Positions 49,785 through 60,047 of a DNA stretch of 64,000 nt are shown here, piece after piece. How positions within the stretch are numbered: the stretch's first letter is position 1; every line of letters starts with the position of its first letter. A program made the position numbers and the translations under genes. Source of the DNA: an uncultured Bacteroidales bacterium (lineage in GTDB: Bacteria; Bacteroidota; Bacteroidia; Bacteroidales; UBA932); the NCBI GenBank assembly GCA_945868745.1, contig CAMBMK010000003.1, positions 1 to 64,000 of the forward strand, given 5' to 3'. Below the pieces are notes generated by a model. It was not told the origin of the DNA and made no database searches. It saw only the letters and a program-made list of their open reading frames with translations.

Positions 49785-50621
49785 CTATTTCTGCATCCCG
49801 TGACCGAAGGAACGGCGTGTCCCTTCCGCTGCACGCCAGTAGTCGGTATCGAAAGACTGGGGCGAGACAAAAGCCCCTTCGTGGTCAATCCTGAAAGAAA
49901 GATATGTAATCGGCAGGCCCATACCGAGAAACATCCGCTCATAGTATGTCTGCACCTCAAAGAGCGCATCCACGGAGTCAGGGCCGCAGACAGAGGCAAG
50001 GGCTGCGGAGGAAAGAGTCTCGCGCGTACCCCCGGCATAGAGGTCGGCCGTGCTTGCAAGTATCTCCAGGCCGTTTTCCTGCGCAAGGGCAAGGCTGTAA
50101 CGGTAGAGGAACTGGCTGTCGGTCTTGAGGTGCACCACCCCGCCGGGCTTCAGGAATTTGCGGTATCTTTCGAGAAACTGCGGCGAAGTGAGCCTCTGCC
50201 CTTCGCTCTTGAGCTGCGGGTCGGAGAAGGTCAGCCAGATTTCCGACACCTCGCCCGGGGCGAAAAATGCCTCCACAAACTCGACCCTCGTACGCAGGAA
50301 TGCGACATTGGGAAGATTGTGCTCGTGGGCATACTTGGCCCCCTTCCAGAGACGCGCCCCCTTGATATCCACACCGATATAGTTGAAGCCGCCGTTGCGC
50401 AGGGCAAGATCCACGGTGTATTCTCCCCTGCCGCAGCCGAGCTCCAGCACAATCGGACGCCCCGAGCCGCCGAACATCCTTTCGTCCCAATGGCCCTTGA
50501 TTTCATGGTCCTTCACTCCGAACACCCCGTCCCGCACATTGAGGACGGACTCCGAAGAAGGCTGCAGCAGGCATCCGAAGCCCTCGTTTTCCTTGAATTT
50601 GCGTAATTTATCGTGTCCCAT
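49785..50621 (-). CDS. trmB: tRNA (guanosine(46)-N7)-methyltransferase
   Basis: IVLELGCGRGEYTVDLALRNGGFNYIGVDIKGARLWKGAKYA; IWLTFSDPQLK. Confidence 0.92.
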   Translation of the reverse strand: MGHDKLRKFKENEGFGCLLQPSSESVLNVRDGVFGVKDHEIKGHWDERMFGGSGRPIVLELGCGRGEYTVDLALRNGGFNYIGVDIKGARLWKGAKYAHEHNLPNVAFLRTRVEFVEAFFAPGEVSEIWLTFSDPQLKSEGQRLTSPQFLERYRKFLKPGGVVHLKTDSQFLYRYSLALAQENGLEILASTADLYAGGTRETLSSAALASVCGPDSVDALFEVQTYYERMFLGMGLPITYLSFRIDHEGAFVSPQSFDTDYWRAAEGTRRSFGHGMQK

Positions 50622-50626
50622 AAAAG

Positions 50627-51097
50627 TTATTCCTTCTTAATTCTTTCAAGACGCATCCCGACACCCGTCACCCCGAAATCCTCCTCCCCGGGGAGATACA
50701 CCCCGAGCGTCCACAGCCCGTACTCTTCCGGCACAGCCCTCCCCGCAACAGGCACGCACAGGGTCTTGAGGTCCCACGAGGCGCTGCACACCTTCTCACG
50801 GTCAACATCCAGCCTTTCGGCGAACCTTTTTCCCGAAGGGGAGGTAAGCACAACCTCCGCGTCAAAGCCTTCAAAACCCTCAAAAACCGCGTCAGAACAC
50901 ATCATAGGCACGATCAGCGAGATGTCATAGACAAATGAGGAATCGTCAAGGGCAACCGGGAAAACATAGCAGCCGTCATCCAAGCGCTCCGACGCCTTGC
51001 GGAATACCTCATCAGAAGAGGGCCTGGCGCACGAAAAAAGCAGCGGCACAATCACCGCCGCCATCAATGACAACGACCTCACGATGCGCCCCATCAC
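50627..51097 (-). CDS. GldH-like lipoprotein (divergent)
   Basis: Lipobox LLFSCARP; FVYDISLIVPMM; located downstream of ricT as is common for gldH in Bacteroidales. Confidence 0.6.
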   Translation of the reverse strand: MMGRIVRSLSLMAAVIVPLLFSCARPSSDEVFRKASERLDDGCYVFPVALDDSSFVYDISLIVPMMCSDAVFEGFEGFDAEVVLTSPSGKRFAERLDVDREKVCSASWDLKTLCVPVAGRAVPEEYGLWTLGVYLPGEEDFGVTGVGMRLERIKKE

Positions 51098-52257
51098 TGC
51101 TGCTCCTTTGGCGGGGCCGCCTTCTTTTTCTGGCCGCCGCCCTTGCCCTTTTTCTTGCGGCGGGACTTTGTCTGGTCGAAACGCGTGATGCTGTCATCCC
51201 CCACGGAGGTGACAAACTCCGGCGCAGCAGGCTCAGGCTCCACCTTGAGCGACTCCGGCCTGATGCCGTTACGGTTCATCTTTATGATTTCCCTCACCTC
51301 GTCGGCCCTGAGCGCATAGAGGTTGGAAAGGGATGACTTGTCGTAGGAGAAATACATCAGCTCGCGGAGGATATCGGTCTTCATCAGGAAGGCCTGGCCG
51401 TCCTCAAGCTCAAGGGGCTCAGACACTTTCGGGATCCTCGAACGGGCGTCCATATAGGCCTCGACCTCATAGTTGAGGCAGCACTTGAGCTTTCCGCACT
51501 GGCCGGCGAGCTTCTGCGGATTGAGCGAAAGGTCCTGGCAGCGGGCAGCCGTGGTGGTGATGGACTTGAAGTTGGTGATGTAGTTGGCGCAGCACAGCTC
51601 CCTGCCGCACACGCCGATACCCCCGATGAGACCAGCCTCCTGACGGGCTCCGATCTGCTTCATTTCTATACGGATGCGGAACTCCTCGGCAAACACCTTG
51701 ATCAGCTGGCGGAAATCCACCCTGCCGTCGGCAATGTAGTAGAAGATGGCCTTGGTGCCGTCTCCCTGGAACTCCACATCCCCGATTTTCATCTCAAGGC
51801 CAAGCTCCACGGCAATCTGGCGCGCCCTGATCATGGTCTCCTGCTCACGGGCGATGGCCTCCTGCCATTTTTCTATGTCGAAGGGCTTTGCCCTGCGGTA
51901 AATCTTCCTGAACTCATAGGTCTGCGGATCAATGCCCAGGCAACTCAGCTGGCGGGCAACGACCGCGCCCTCAAGAGTGACTATTCCGAGGTCGTGGCCG
52001 GTCTGCGCCTCCACAATCACAAGGTCGCCCATCTTGATGGTCTGGCCCGAATCGTTGCGGAAAATCATCTTGCGCGTATTCTTGAACCGCACCTCAAAAA
52101 GCGAGGAATACTGCTCCTGGCCGATGCCGTGGAGATAATCCCTCGAGCTGAGCTTGCAGCATCCCGGACGGTAGGTGCACACCAGGTCGTCATCCTGGTT
52201 TCTTGTCACCGAGCATCCCCTGCTGCAGTCAAATCGTATATTTTCGTTTTCGTACAT
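51094..52257 (-). CDS. PSP1/RicT domain protein (YaaT-like)
   Basis: IGARQEAGLIGGIGVCGRELCCANYITNFKSITTTAARCQDLSLNPQKLAGQCGKLKCCLNYE. Confidence 0.94.
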   Translation of the reverse strand: MYENENIRFDCSRGCSVTRNQDDDLVCTYRPGCCKLSSRDYLHGIGQEQYSSLFEVRFKNTRKMIFRNDSGQTIKMGDLVIVEAQTGHDLGIVTLEGAVVARQLSCLGIDPQTYEFRKIYRRAKPFDIEKWQEAIAREQETMIRARQIAVELGLEMKIGDVEFQGDGTKAIFYYIADGRVDFRQLIKVFAEEFRIRIEMKQIGARQEAGLIGGIGVCGRELCCANYITNFKSITTTAARCQDLSLNPQKLAGQCGKLKCCLNYEVEAYMDARSRIPKVSEPLELEDGQAFLMKTDILRELMYFSYDKSSLSNLYALRADEVREIIKMNRNGIRPESLKVEPEPAAPEFVTSVGDDSITRFDQTKSRRKKKGKGGGQKKKAAPPKEQQ

Positions 52258-52270
52258 CGTTCTTTATGTG

Positions 52271-53404
52271 CTACAGGCAGACAAACAGCCTGTCGATAAG
52301 GTTTGTGAATATGATTTTCTGATTGACATTGCGGTCAATCATGGTTACAGCCTTTCCCAATGCGTCAATTGCGCTGACGGCAAACGGCTGGCGGCAGGAC
52401 GCGGCAAGAGAGCGCAGATAATCCGCATCCGAAGCCGGAAGGGCGGCGATCTCCTCCATCCCCTGCTGGATCAGGAACACTTTGCGCAGGTTTTCCCCTG
52501 CAAAGGTACAGAAAAGTTTCTGTTTTTCACGGGATTCCATCGCGGCAATCTTCTCCGAGGCCTCAAGCGCACCAAGGAGGTCCCTGCGGAGCAGACTGTC
52601 CATAATCTCACGGAAAACATCCCTCAGGACATCCATCCCGTCCTTTCCCGACAGCTCGTGCAGCCCCGCCCCGATGCTTCCTCCCGCCACTTCGGCGGCA
52701 GCTGCGGCATCCTCACGCGAGGCCCCGGCAATGCTGACAAGGGCACCGGCCACCTCCTCCTTCGTCAGCGGAAGAATCCTCATCCCCTGGCAGCGCGAAG
52801 ACACTGTGGAGAGCACATTGCCCGGAGAATGGGTAATGAAAATGAGAACGGTATTGTCCGGTGGCTCCTCTATGGTCTTGAGGAGCATATTGGCAGTCGG
52901 CACAGTCATCCTCTCCGGGAGCCACATCACCACTGCCCTGTATTTTCCGGAATGCGGGGAAAGGGACAGCTCCCTTATGATGGCCTTGCCTTCGGCCACG
53001 GAAATTATGCCCTGCTTCTTCTCGAAACCAAGCGCTGCATCCATCTCGCTTTCAAGGAAATACGGATTGGAGGTCACAAGCTCGCGCCAATACGGGGCAT
53101 ACATGTCGCAGACAAGGTCTTTCACCACACCCGACACTTTGGTCCCGGAAGTCACAGGGAAAGAGAAATGGATGTCGGGATAGATGAGTTTTGCGCTCTG
53201 GCGGCAGGACGGGCATTCCCCGCACGAATCCCCGCCGCTGCGGTGCTGGCAGTTGAGGTACTGCAGGAAGGCAAGGGCGAGCGCAAGGGCCCCTCCCCCC
53301 TCGTTCTCATACATCATCAGGGCATGTGGCACACGGCCCGAATCCACCATCCCGCGGAGGGCGGAGACTGCCTGCTCATTGCCTGTGATGTCCGAAAAAC
53401 GCAT
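52271..53404 (-). CDS. DNA polymerase III subunit delta' (HolB-like)
   Basis: MRFSDITGNEQAVSALRGMVDSGRVPHALMMYENEGGGALALALAFLQYLNCQ; C4-like GDSCGECPSC; TANMLLKTIEEPP. Confidence 0.9.
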   Translation of the reverse strand: MRFSDITGNEQAVSALRGMVDSGRVPHALMMYENEGGGALALALAFLQYLNCQHRSGGDSCGECPSCRQSAKLIYPDIHFSFPVTSGTKVSGVVKDLVCDMYAPYWRELVTSNPYFLESEMDAALGFEKKQGIISVAEGKAIIRELSLSPHSGKYRAVVMWLPERMTVPTANMLLKTIEEPPDNTVLIFITHSPGNVLSTVSSRCQGMRILPLTKEEVAGALVSIAGASREDAAAAAEVAGGSIGAGLHELSGKDGMDVLRDVFREIMDSLLRRDLLGALEASEKIAAMESREKQKLFCTFAGENLRKVFLIQQGMEEIAALPASDADYLRSLAASCRQPFAVSAIDALGKAVTMIDRNVNQKIIFTNLIDRLFVCL

Positions 53405-53427
53405 ATGTTCACGGCCGCAAACGGCCT

Positions 53428-54411
53428 TTATTTCTTTCTGTCGGCCATATAGCGCGCAAGTCCCTCAAGACAGTCCCTGTCCTTTCCGGCAGGAAGGCCC
53501 CCGAGGGCGCTGATGGCCTTTTCCACATATTCGTCCAGCCTTGCAGCGGCATATTCCATACCGCCGTGAGCATGGACAAAGTCCACGATTTCAGCCTGAT
53601 ATCCAGGATGTTCGTGTATCTTTACAACTTTTTCCCTGACGCGGGAAGCCTCCTGCGGGGAGACATCCGCGAGAGCCCCCAGGAGAGGGAGCGTAATCTT
53701 CTGCTCGAGAAGGTCGAGGCCCACAGGCTTTCCGATGGAGGAGCCGCCTCCGTAGTCAAACATATCGTCCTTTATCTGGAAAGCCGTCCCGAGACTTGAT
53801 GCATATTCCCCCACGGCATCGGCGCAGGCCTCTGAAGCACCGACCGACATCACTGCAGACAGGGCCGCAGAGACAAAGAGGGAAGCGGTTTTCTGATAGA
53901 TGATCCTGTAGTAGTCAGCCTCCGAGGTATCCCCGCTCGAGGCTTTCTGGAGCTGGAGCATTTCCCCTTCGGAAAGGTCTCCGAGGGTGCGTGCAAACAG
54001 GCGGATGACCCTGTCGGAGCTTTCCGACGCCCCCAGGATCCTCTCCACCGCCCTTACGAGCCAGAAATCGCCCAAAAGGACCGATGCCCTGCTTCCGAGC
54101 AATGCATTCACGGTGGGGTTGCCCCTGCGGCTGGAAGCATTGTCTGCCACGTCATCGTGAAGGAGGGTGGCGTTGTGGAGCAGCTCGGTGGCGGCAGCAA
54201 ACCTGTAGGAATCTTCCGTAAGTACCCCGCCGGAGCAGGCGCGTGCGCACAACAGTGACAGCACAGGCCTTACCATCTTCCCCGGACGCGTCATCAAAGA
54301 CTCATTGACGGAGTTCAGCAGGGCTATGTCACTTGAAAGCGATTCCCGCATCAACGATTTGACGCGGGAAAGATCGCATTCCATATATCCGGCTATGTCG
54401 CGGAATTCCAT
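53428..54411 (-). CDS. Polyprenyl synthetase family protein
   Basis: TLLHDDVADNASSRRGNPTVN first Asp-rich motif; AFQIKDDMFDYGG second motif. Confidence 0.94.
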   Translation of the reverse strand: MEFRDIAGYMECDLSRVKSLMRESLSSDIALLNSVNESLMTRPGKMVRPVLSLLCARACSGGVLTEDSYRFAAATELLHNATLLHDDVADNASSRRGNPTVNALLGSRASVLLGDFWLVRAVERILGASESSDRVIRLFARTLGDLSEGEMLQLQKASSGDTSEADYYRIIYQKTASLFVSAALSAVMSVGASEACADAVGEYASSLGTAFQIKDDMFDYGGGSSIGKPVGLDLLEQKITLPLLGALADVSPQEASRVREKVVKIHEHPGYQAEIVDFVHAHGGMEYAAARLDEYVEKAISALGGLPAGKDRDCLEGLARYMADRKK

Positions 54412-54420
54412 CAGGCCCGA

Positions 54421-55077
54421 TTAAAAGAAGTAGGCGAGGTTGATGGTGAGACCCTTGAAGTTGGTGTTCTCATTGAATACGTTCTCGGCAACTTCACCGG
54501 CCACGTCGTTGAGCTTGCCGTTCTCGTCAAAGAGATTGCCGAAGTTCCAGAAGTACTTGACTGAGAGCTGGAGCTTCCACACTTCCAAACCGGCACCCAC
54601 ACCGAGACCGTACTCGAGACGGTTGGTATAGGTATCTTCACCCTTGAAGGAGTCGGAGATGGTGGCGAGCTTGAAGTCGGTCTTCGGATTGACATTGAGG
54701 CCGACAAACGGCTCTGCAAACACGTAAGGACGCAGAAGCATAAGGTCGATACCGTACTGTACCTGCACAGGCACCTCGAGGTAGCCCACCTTGGTATCTA
54801 CCGAAGCGGCTTTGATGTCACCTGCAACCACATCGAGGGATGCACCCTTGACCTGATATACGAGGCTCGGCTGGATGGAGAGTCCCATAATGAGAGGAAT
54901 CTCAAGCGTGACACCCACATTGTACTGGTTCACGGAGTTCAATTCAATATCCTTGATAGAGGATGCGCTTGAAGACGTGAAGCCGGCGGTGATTCCGAAC
55001 CTTGTGCTGCCGATCTGGGCTGATGCCATTACAGCCGTTGCAATTGCAAGGACTGCAGAAATGAAAATTTTTTTCAT
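54421..55077 (-). CDS. Outer membrane beta-barrel / porin family protein
   Basis: Signal peptide MKKIFISAVLAIATAVMASAQIG, amphipathic strands, terminal aromatic FF. Confidence 0.88.
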   Translation of the reverse strand: MKKIFISAVLAIATAVMASAQIGSTRFGITAGFTSSSASSIKDIELNSVNQYNVGVTLEIPLIMGLSIQPSLVYQVKGASLDVVAGDIKAASVDTKVGYLEVPVQVQYGIDLMLLRPYVFAEPFVGLNVNPKTDFKLATISDSFKGEDTYTNRLEYGLGVGAGLEVWKLQLSVKYFWNFGNLFDENGKLNDVAGEVAENVFNENTNFKGLTINLAYFF

Positions 55078-55115
55078 AGAAATGGAGAATTAAATAAAAT
55101 AAAGCCGAAATGGAA

Positions 55116-55430
55116 TTAGAGCAGTTTGCCGAGCCTTCCCTCGATATCTTCCTTGGATACGAGGCCCACGGTACGGTCAACCACCTGTCCGTCCTTGAAA
55201 TAGATGAGGGTAGGTATGCTCATCACACGGTACTTGCCCGCAATCTCCTCACAGTCATCCACGTTGCATTTTGCAACGGTTACCTTTCCTTCATATTCGT
55301 CCGCAATCTCTTCCACTGTCGGTGAGAGCGCACGGCAAGGGCCGCACCAGGTTGCCCAGAAATCGATGAGAACCGGTTTCGGATCGGAGAGTATCTCAGC
55401 GATATTGTTGTCAGTCGCAACTTTATACAT
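55116..55430 (-). CDS. trxA: Thioredoxin
   Basis: VLIDFWATWCGPCRALSPTVEEIA. Confidence 0.97.
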   Translation of the reverse strand: MYKVATDNNIAEILSDPKPVLIDFWATWCGPCRALSPTVEEIADEYEGKVTVAKCNVDDCEEIAGKYRVMSIPTLIYFKDGQVVDRTVGLVSKEDIEGRLGKLL

Positions 55431-55466
55431 AATGTAAAAATTTAAAAATATTAACCTTTGGAATAC

Positions 55467-55513
55467 AAAAAAAGCATTCCCGCCACAAATTTAATAAAAT
55501 ATGGCAGGAATGC
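55467..55513 (-). terminator. Terminator of the RND efflux operon
   Basis: GCATTCC(C)GCCA...TGGC(A)GGAATGC with A-tract on the left (T-tract on - strand). Confidence 0.65.
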
Positions 55514-55534
55514 AATCAAATCTTACCTTACAGA

Positions 55535-55828
55535 TTAAAGACTGTCTTCAACCGGAAGGACATATGCCCTGATTCCGAGCTCGGGCGTATCCGAGTCCTT
55601 CTTGCGCAGGTCCTTCATTATGGAAGCGACCTTGTCGTCGGGAACCACCGTCAGGATGGCCTCGTTCATGGTAGGCCAGGCGTGGTTGCCGAAATGGGGT
55701 TCCCCATCGGCAGTTCCCTGTCCGCAGACGTCGTTCCACTGCGTGAAACCCCTCTGCCCGTTAAAATTCAGGATCTCGGCGATTTCCTTGCCGTAAGCCT
55801 GGTTGTATGATATGAATATTGCCTTCAT
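55535..55828 (-). CDS. PG0541-like transporter-associated protein (PII-like fold)
   Basis: MKAIFISYNQAYGKEIAEILNFNGQRGFTQWNDVCGQGTADGEPHFGNHAWP; last gene of the RND operon. Confidence 0.8.
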   Translation of the reverse strand: MKAIFISYNQAYGKEIAEILNFNGQRGFTQWNDVCGQGTADGEPHFGNHAWPTMNEAILTVVPDDKVASIMKDLRKKDSDTPELGIRAYVLPVEDSL

Positions 55829-55850
55829 AAAATCATTGTCAACTGTTTAA

Positions 55851-58800
55851 CTATGCCTGTCTGAGCTGTTTGCGTGCCTTGAGACTTCTTGCCCTGTTCT
55901 TCTTTGCGGTGCGCCTTTCCTCGCGGGAAGCGAAGACGCAATACACTGCCGGGATGAGGATCAGGGTGACAAGGGTGGAGATTGTAAGACCCCAGCAGAC
56001 CGTCATGCCGAGAGGTCTCCAGAGTTCCGAGCCTTCACCGGTTCCGAGTGCCATAGGAAGCATACCGAGCACGGTGGTGAGGGTGGTCATGAGGATAGGG
56101 CGCAGACGGCTGCGGGCCGCTGTCACGGAAGCCTCGATGACATTCATACCCCTTTCACGCATAAGGATGGTGTAGTCGATGAGCACGATACCGTTCTTCA
56201 CCACGATACCCAGGAGGATGATGAGTCCGATCATCGCCATGACGCTCAGGGCTGTTCCGGTCACTGAAAGGCCGAGGATGACGCCGGTAAACGCGAACGG
56301 CACGGAGAACATGATCACAAACGGGCTCATGAACGACTCGAACTGCGATGCCATCACCATATAGACAAGGATGACGATAAGTACCATCAGCACAATGAGG
56401 TCGGCGAACATATCCTGCTGGTTCTCGTAGTCACCGCCGATGACGGTGGAGATGTTGTTGGGTATCTCGGTGTCCCTGATGATGGCCTGGGTCACCTCGA
56501 CAGCCTCTCCGAGAGGGTGTCCGGTCTTGACGATACCCGACACGGTGATCATACGCTCACGGTTCTTCCTCTCGATGGTAGGAGGCACCTCGGATTCCAC
56601 CACGGTACCGAGTTCCTTGATGCGGATGCCCTTGCCCATAGGGGTGTAGATGATGACATTTTCGATATCCTTGACGCTGGTCCTGAACTCAGGTGCATAG
56701 CGCACGTTGATGTCGTATTCGTCTCCCTCCTCACGGTAGTATGAGGTCACCGTACCGTTCATCGCAGCGCGGAAGGCAGCTGCCGCTGTAGAGGAGTTGA
56801 GCCCGTTGGCGGCAAGCTTGGTCCTGTCGAAATCCACCTGATACTCAGGAGCATAGGCCTCTCGGCTCAGGGTTACCTGGGTAAAGCACGGGTCGGCGAG
56901 CATCTTTTCCTGGATGGCCTTTGCCACGGCATCGGTCTCGGCGAAGTCATAGCCGTAGATTTCAAGCGAAACGGATGACGAGCCTCCGCCCATACCGCCG
57001 CTTTCGGTGACGGTGGCCTTCTGGACCTCAGGGTATTCGGCAAGGTCGGTACGGATGATGTCGGCGATTTCTGCCGATGAGCGCTCACGCTCCTCCATGC
57101 TTCCGAGGTTGATGTACATGGTGATGACATATGTACCGTTGGACCTCATGCTTCCGAGGGCATTGTCGGAGTCGGCCTGGCCGTAGGAATAGCTGCACTG
57201 GCGGATTTCAGGAATCTCGTCGATGAACCTGCGGTAGAGGTTGTCGGCAAATTCCCCGGTCACGGACTGCGCGGTATTGACAGGCAGCTCAATCTGGAGC
57301 TGGAGCGTACCTCCGTCGCTGTTGGGGAAGAACTCGGTCTTGATCGCCGGACCAAGCAGCACGAGCACCGCCACGAAAATGCCGAATGCGGAGAAGATGG
57401 TGGTCTTCCTGTGGGTTACAGCCCAGTTGATTATCCTTGAATAGCCAACGGAAATCTTGTCGAGGAAGTTCTCCACAGGGTCAAATATGATATGGTGCCA
57501 TTTGCCTTCCTTGGCCTTTGTGCGGAGCATCTTGGAGCAGAGCATAGGCACAAGGGTGAGGGCGGCGGTAGTGGACACGATCATGATGATGGACACGATC
57601 CAGCCGAGCTGCTTGAACATGATGCCGGCCATACCGGAAATCATGGTCAGGGGCAGGAACACGCAGAGCATCGTCAGGGTGGACGCCACTACGGAGATTG
57701 CCACCTCGGAAGTGCCGTGCACGGCTGCCTCCTTGGGTTTCTCGCCCCTTTCAAGATGGCTGGAGATGTTCTCGAGCACCACAATCGCATCGTCCACGAC
57801 CATACCGATGGCAATCGAAAGCGCCGACATCGATATGACGTTGAGGGTGTTGCCGGTTGCAAACAGATAAACGAGCGAAGCCAGGAGCGCAATCGGAATC
57901 GAAAGCACGATGATGAAAGTGGCTCTCCATCTTCCGAGGAAGAGGTACACCACGAGCATAACCACCAGAAGCGTTATGATGATGGTCTCGATGAGGGAGT
58001 TGATGGTGTTGATGATGTTCTCCGAACCGTCGACGACGATATCGAGCTTCACATCGGAAGGAAGCGTCGTCTCAATCTCGGCGAGCTTCTTCTTCACGCC
58101 CTTGATCACATTGACGGTGTTGGCGCCGGTCTGTTTCTGGATGGCAATCTGCGCACCCCTGACACCCATTGCATAGGCCACCTGGGACCTCTCGGCCTCG
58201 CCGTCGACAATGGTGGCGACGTCACGCAGATATACGAGGTTGCCTCCGGACATGCCCACAACCACATCAAGCAGTTCGCTCGGGTCGGTAAACTCCTTCT
58301 GCACACGCATTGAATAGGTGCTTGTACCTATGTCGATGCTTCCGGTAGGGATGTTCTTGTTTTCGGCCGCGATGATGTTGGACACGGTGCTGATCGAAAG
58401 GCCGTAGGCCTGGAGCTTGTCAGGGTTGCAATACACATAGACCGTACGCTCCGGGGCACCGTTGACAGACACGGTACCTACACCGTTCACCCTCGCAAGC
58501 GGGGTGGTCACCTTGTCGTCGAGAATCTTCTTGAGTCCCGGAAGGCTCTCTTCGGCAGTCGCGGTGAGAATCATGATAGGCATATCGTCCGCGCTGAACT
58601 TGAACAGCACAGGGACCGATGCACCGTCAGGAAGTGTGGAGTTGACAAGGTCCAGCTTGTCACGGATGTTGTTGCAGGCATCGTCAATGTCCGTTCCGTA
58701 TTCAAACTCCAGTATAAGTATCGATATGTTCTCCTTTGAGCGGGAGGTCATATCCTTCAGGTCCTCAACACCGTTGAGGGAGTTCTCGAGCACCTTCGTG

Positions 58801-58988
58801 AGGTTGGTCTCGATATCGGATGCGCTGGCGCCCGGATAGGATGACATCACCATTACGATGTTGGCATCGAAGTCAGGGAACTGCGCAATCGAAGTGTTCA
58901 TTAGGGAGAATACGCCGAAAATCGCAAAGGCCACGAAAATCAGGGCCGTTGTGACAGGCTTATTCACCGCTGATCTGTATATGCTCAT
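55851..58988 (-). CDS. Efflux RND transporter permease (AcrB/HAE family)
   Basis: 1045 aa; MSIYRSAVNKPVTTALIFVAFAIFGVFSLMNTSIAQFPDFD; AIGMVVDDAIVVLENI. Confidence 0.95.
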   Translation of the reverse strand: MSIYRSAVNKPVTTALIFVAFAIFGVFSLMNTSIAQFPDFDANIVMVMSSYPGASASDIETNLTKVLENSLNGVEDLKDMTSRSKENISILILEFEYGTDIDDACNNIRDKLDLVNSTLPDGASVPVLFKFSADDMPIMILTATAEESLPGLKKILDDKVTTPLARVNGVGTVSVNGAPERTVYVYCNPDKLQAYGLSISTVSNIIAAENKNIPTGSIDIGTSTYSMRVQKEFTDPSELLDVVVGMSGGNLVYLRDVATIVDGEAERSQVAYAMGVRGAQIAIQKQTGANTVNVIKGVKKKLAEIETTLPSDVKLDIVVDGSENIINTINSLIETIIITLLVVMLVVYLFLGRWRATFIIVLSIPIALLASLVYLFATGNTLNVISMSALSIAIGMVVDDAIVVLENISSHLERGEKPKEAAVHGTSEVAISVVASTLTMLCVFLPLTMISGMAGIMFKQLGWIVSIIMIVSTTAALTLVPMLCSKMLRTKAKEGKWHHIIFDPVENFLDKISVGYSRIINWAVTHRKTTIFSAFGIFVAVLVLLGPAIKTEFFPNSDGGTLQLQIELPVNTAQSVTGEFADNLYRRFIDEIPEIRQCSYSYGQADSDNALGSMRSNGTYVITMYINLGSMEERERSSAEIADIIRTDLAEYPEVQKATVTESGGMGGGSSSVSLEIYGYDFAETDAVAKAIQEKMLADPCFTQVTLSREAYAPEYQVDFDRTKLAANGLNSSTAAAAFRAAMNGTVTSYYREEGDEYDINVRYAPEFRTSVKDIENVIIYTPMGKGIRIKELGTVVESEVPPTIERKNRERMITVSGIVKTGHPLGEAVEVTQAIIRDTEIPNNISTVIGGDYENQQDMFADLIVLMVLIVILVYMVMASQFESFMSPFVIMFSVPFAFTGVILGLSVTGTALSVMAMIGLIILLGIVVKNGIVLIDYTILMRERGMNVIEASVTAARSRLRPILMTTLTTVLGMLPMALGTGEGSELWRPLGMTVCWGLTISTLVTLILIPAVYCVFASREERRTAKKNRARSLKARKQLRQA

Positions 58989-59007
58989 AATTTCAGTTCA
59001 GATTTGG

Positions 59008-60033
59008 TTATCGGATGACCTCCACCCTGTCTCCCGAGCGGAGGCTGTTCTGGCCCTTGATGACGATGTTTTCGCCTTCGCTGAGGCCTTCAAGAATCTC
59101 GAATGAGTTGCCGAAATGCACGCCGGTCTTCACTACCCTTGCGGTGACGGTGCCGTCATCGTTGAGTACAAACACATTCCTCACTGCTGAACCCTGCTGC
59201 TTGACCACGGCATCGTCAGGAACCACTATGCTGTGGTTGTCGCCGTAGCTTACGGTCACCCTCGCATACATTCCCGGCCTGAGGGCACGGTCGCTGTTGG
59301 GCACGATGACCTCGGTAAGGAAGGTGTGGGTTGTAGGGTCCATGGTAGGATAGAGCTTGTTGATGCGTCCGGTGAAAGTCCTTCCCGGGATGGCGTCAAC
59401 GGTGATTGTCACCTCGTCGCCCTTCTTTACCTTGGTATAGTTGCTCTCGGTGATGCCCACAAGCAGTTTCACCGGGGTGATCTGCTGGAGCACGAAGAGA
59501 GGCTGGCTCATGGTGTACATATCGCCGCGGTCGTAGTTGCGTGCGGTGATGACTCCGCTTACCGGAGCCCTGAGGATGGTGTTCTCGAGAAGGTTACTGT
59601 ATGTGGTCTTGCTGACGTTGTAGGCAAGCTCAAGCGCCTCATAGTCAGACTTTGAGATACCACCTTCACTGTAGAGGTCGCGCACGCGGCCGAGCTCGGT
59701 GGAATCGTTGGCGAGCTTGAGGCGTGTCTGCTCGAGGTTGACACGGTCCATCTCGGCAAGGATCTGCCCGGCGTTGACAAAGTCGCCCACGTCAACATGG
59801 AGTTTCTGTATGCGGGAACCGCTCTGCGGAGCGATGTTGTTGACAACATTTGCCTGCACATTGGACTGATACACATCGGTCTGCGGCACATCCTGGGCCT
59901 GCACGGCCATAATCTTCACTTTGGAGAGCGACTCCTCCACCGGGGCGCTCTGGGTCTTGGAACCGTTTCCGCAGCCGGCAAGGCAGAGGACTGCCACGGC
60001 TGCACCCGTAATTGATTTGATTGTCTGTTTCAT
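59008..60033 (-). CDS. Efflux RND transporter periplasmic adaptor subunit
   Basis: Lipobox VLCLAGCGN; SGSRIQKLHVDVGDFVNAGQILAEMD; LRAPVSGVITARNYDRGDM. Confidence 0.95.
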   Translation of the reverse strand: MKQTIKSITGAAVAVLCLAGCGNGSKTQSAPVEESLSKVKIMAVQAQDVPQTDVYQSNVQANVVNNIAPQSGSRIQKLHVDVGDFVNAGQILAEMDRVNLEQTRLKLANDSTELGRVRDLYSEGGISKSDYEALELAYNVSKTTYSNLLENTILRAPVSGVITARNYDRGDMYTMSQPLFVLQQITPVKLLVGITESNYTKVKKGDEVTITVDAIPGRTFTGRINKLYPTMDPTTHTFLTEVIVPNSDRALRPGMYARVTVSYGDNHSIVVPDDAVVKQQGSAVRNVFVLNDDGTVTARVVKTGVHFGNSFEILEGLSEGENIVIKGQNSLRSGDRVEVIR

Positions 60034-60047
60034 ATACTCATCTGTTC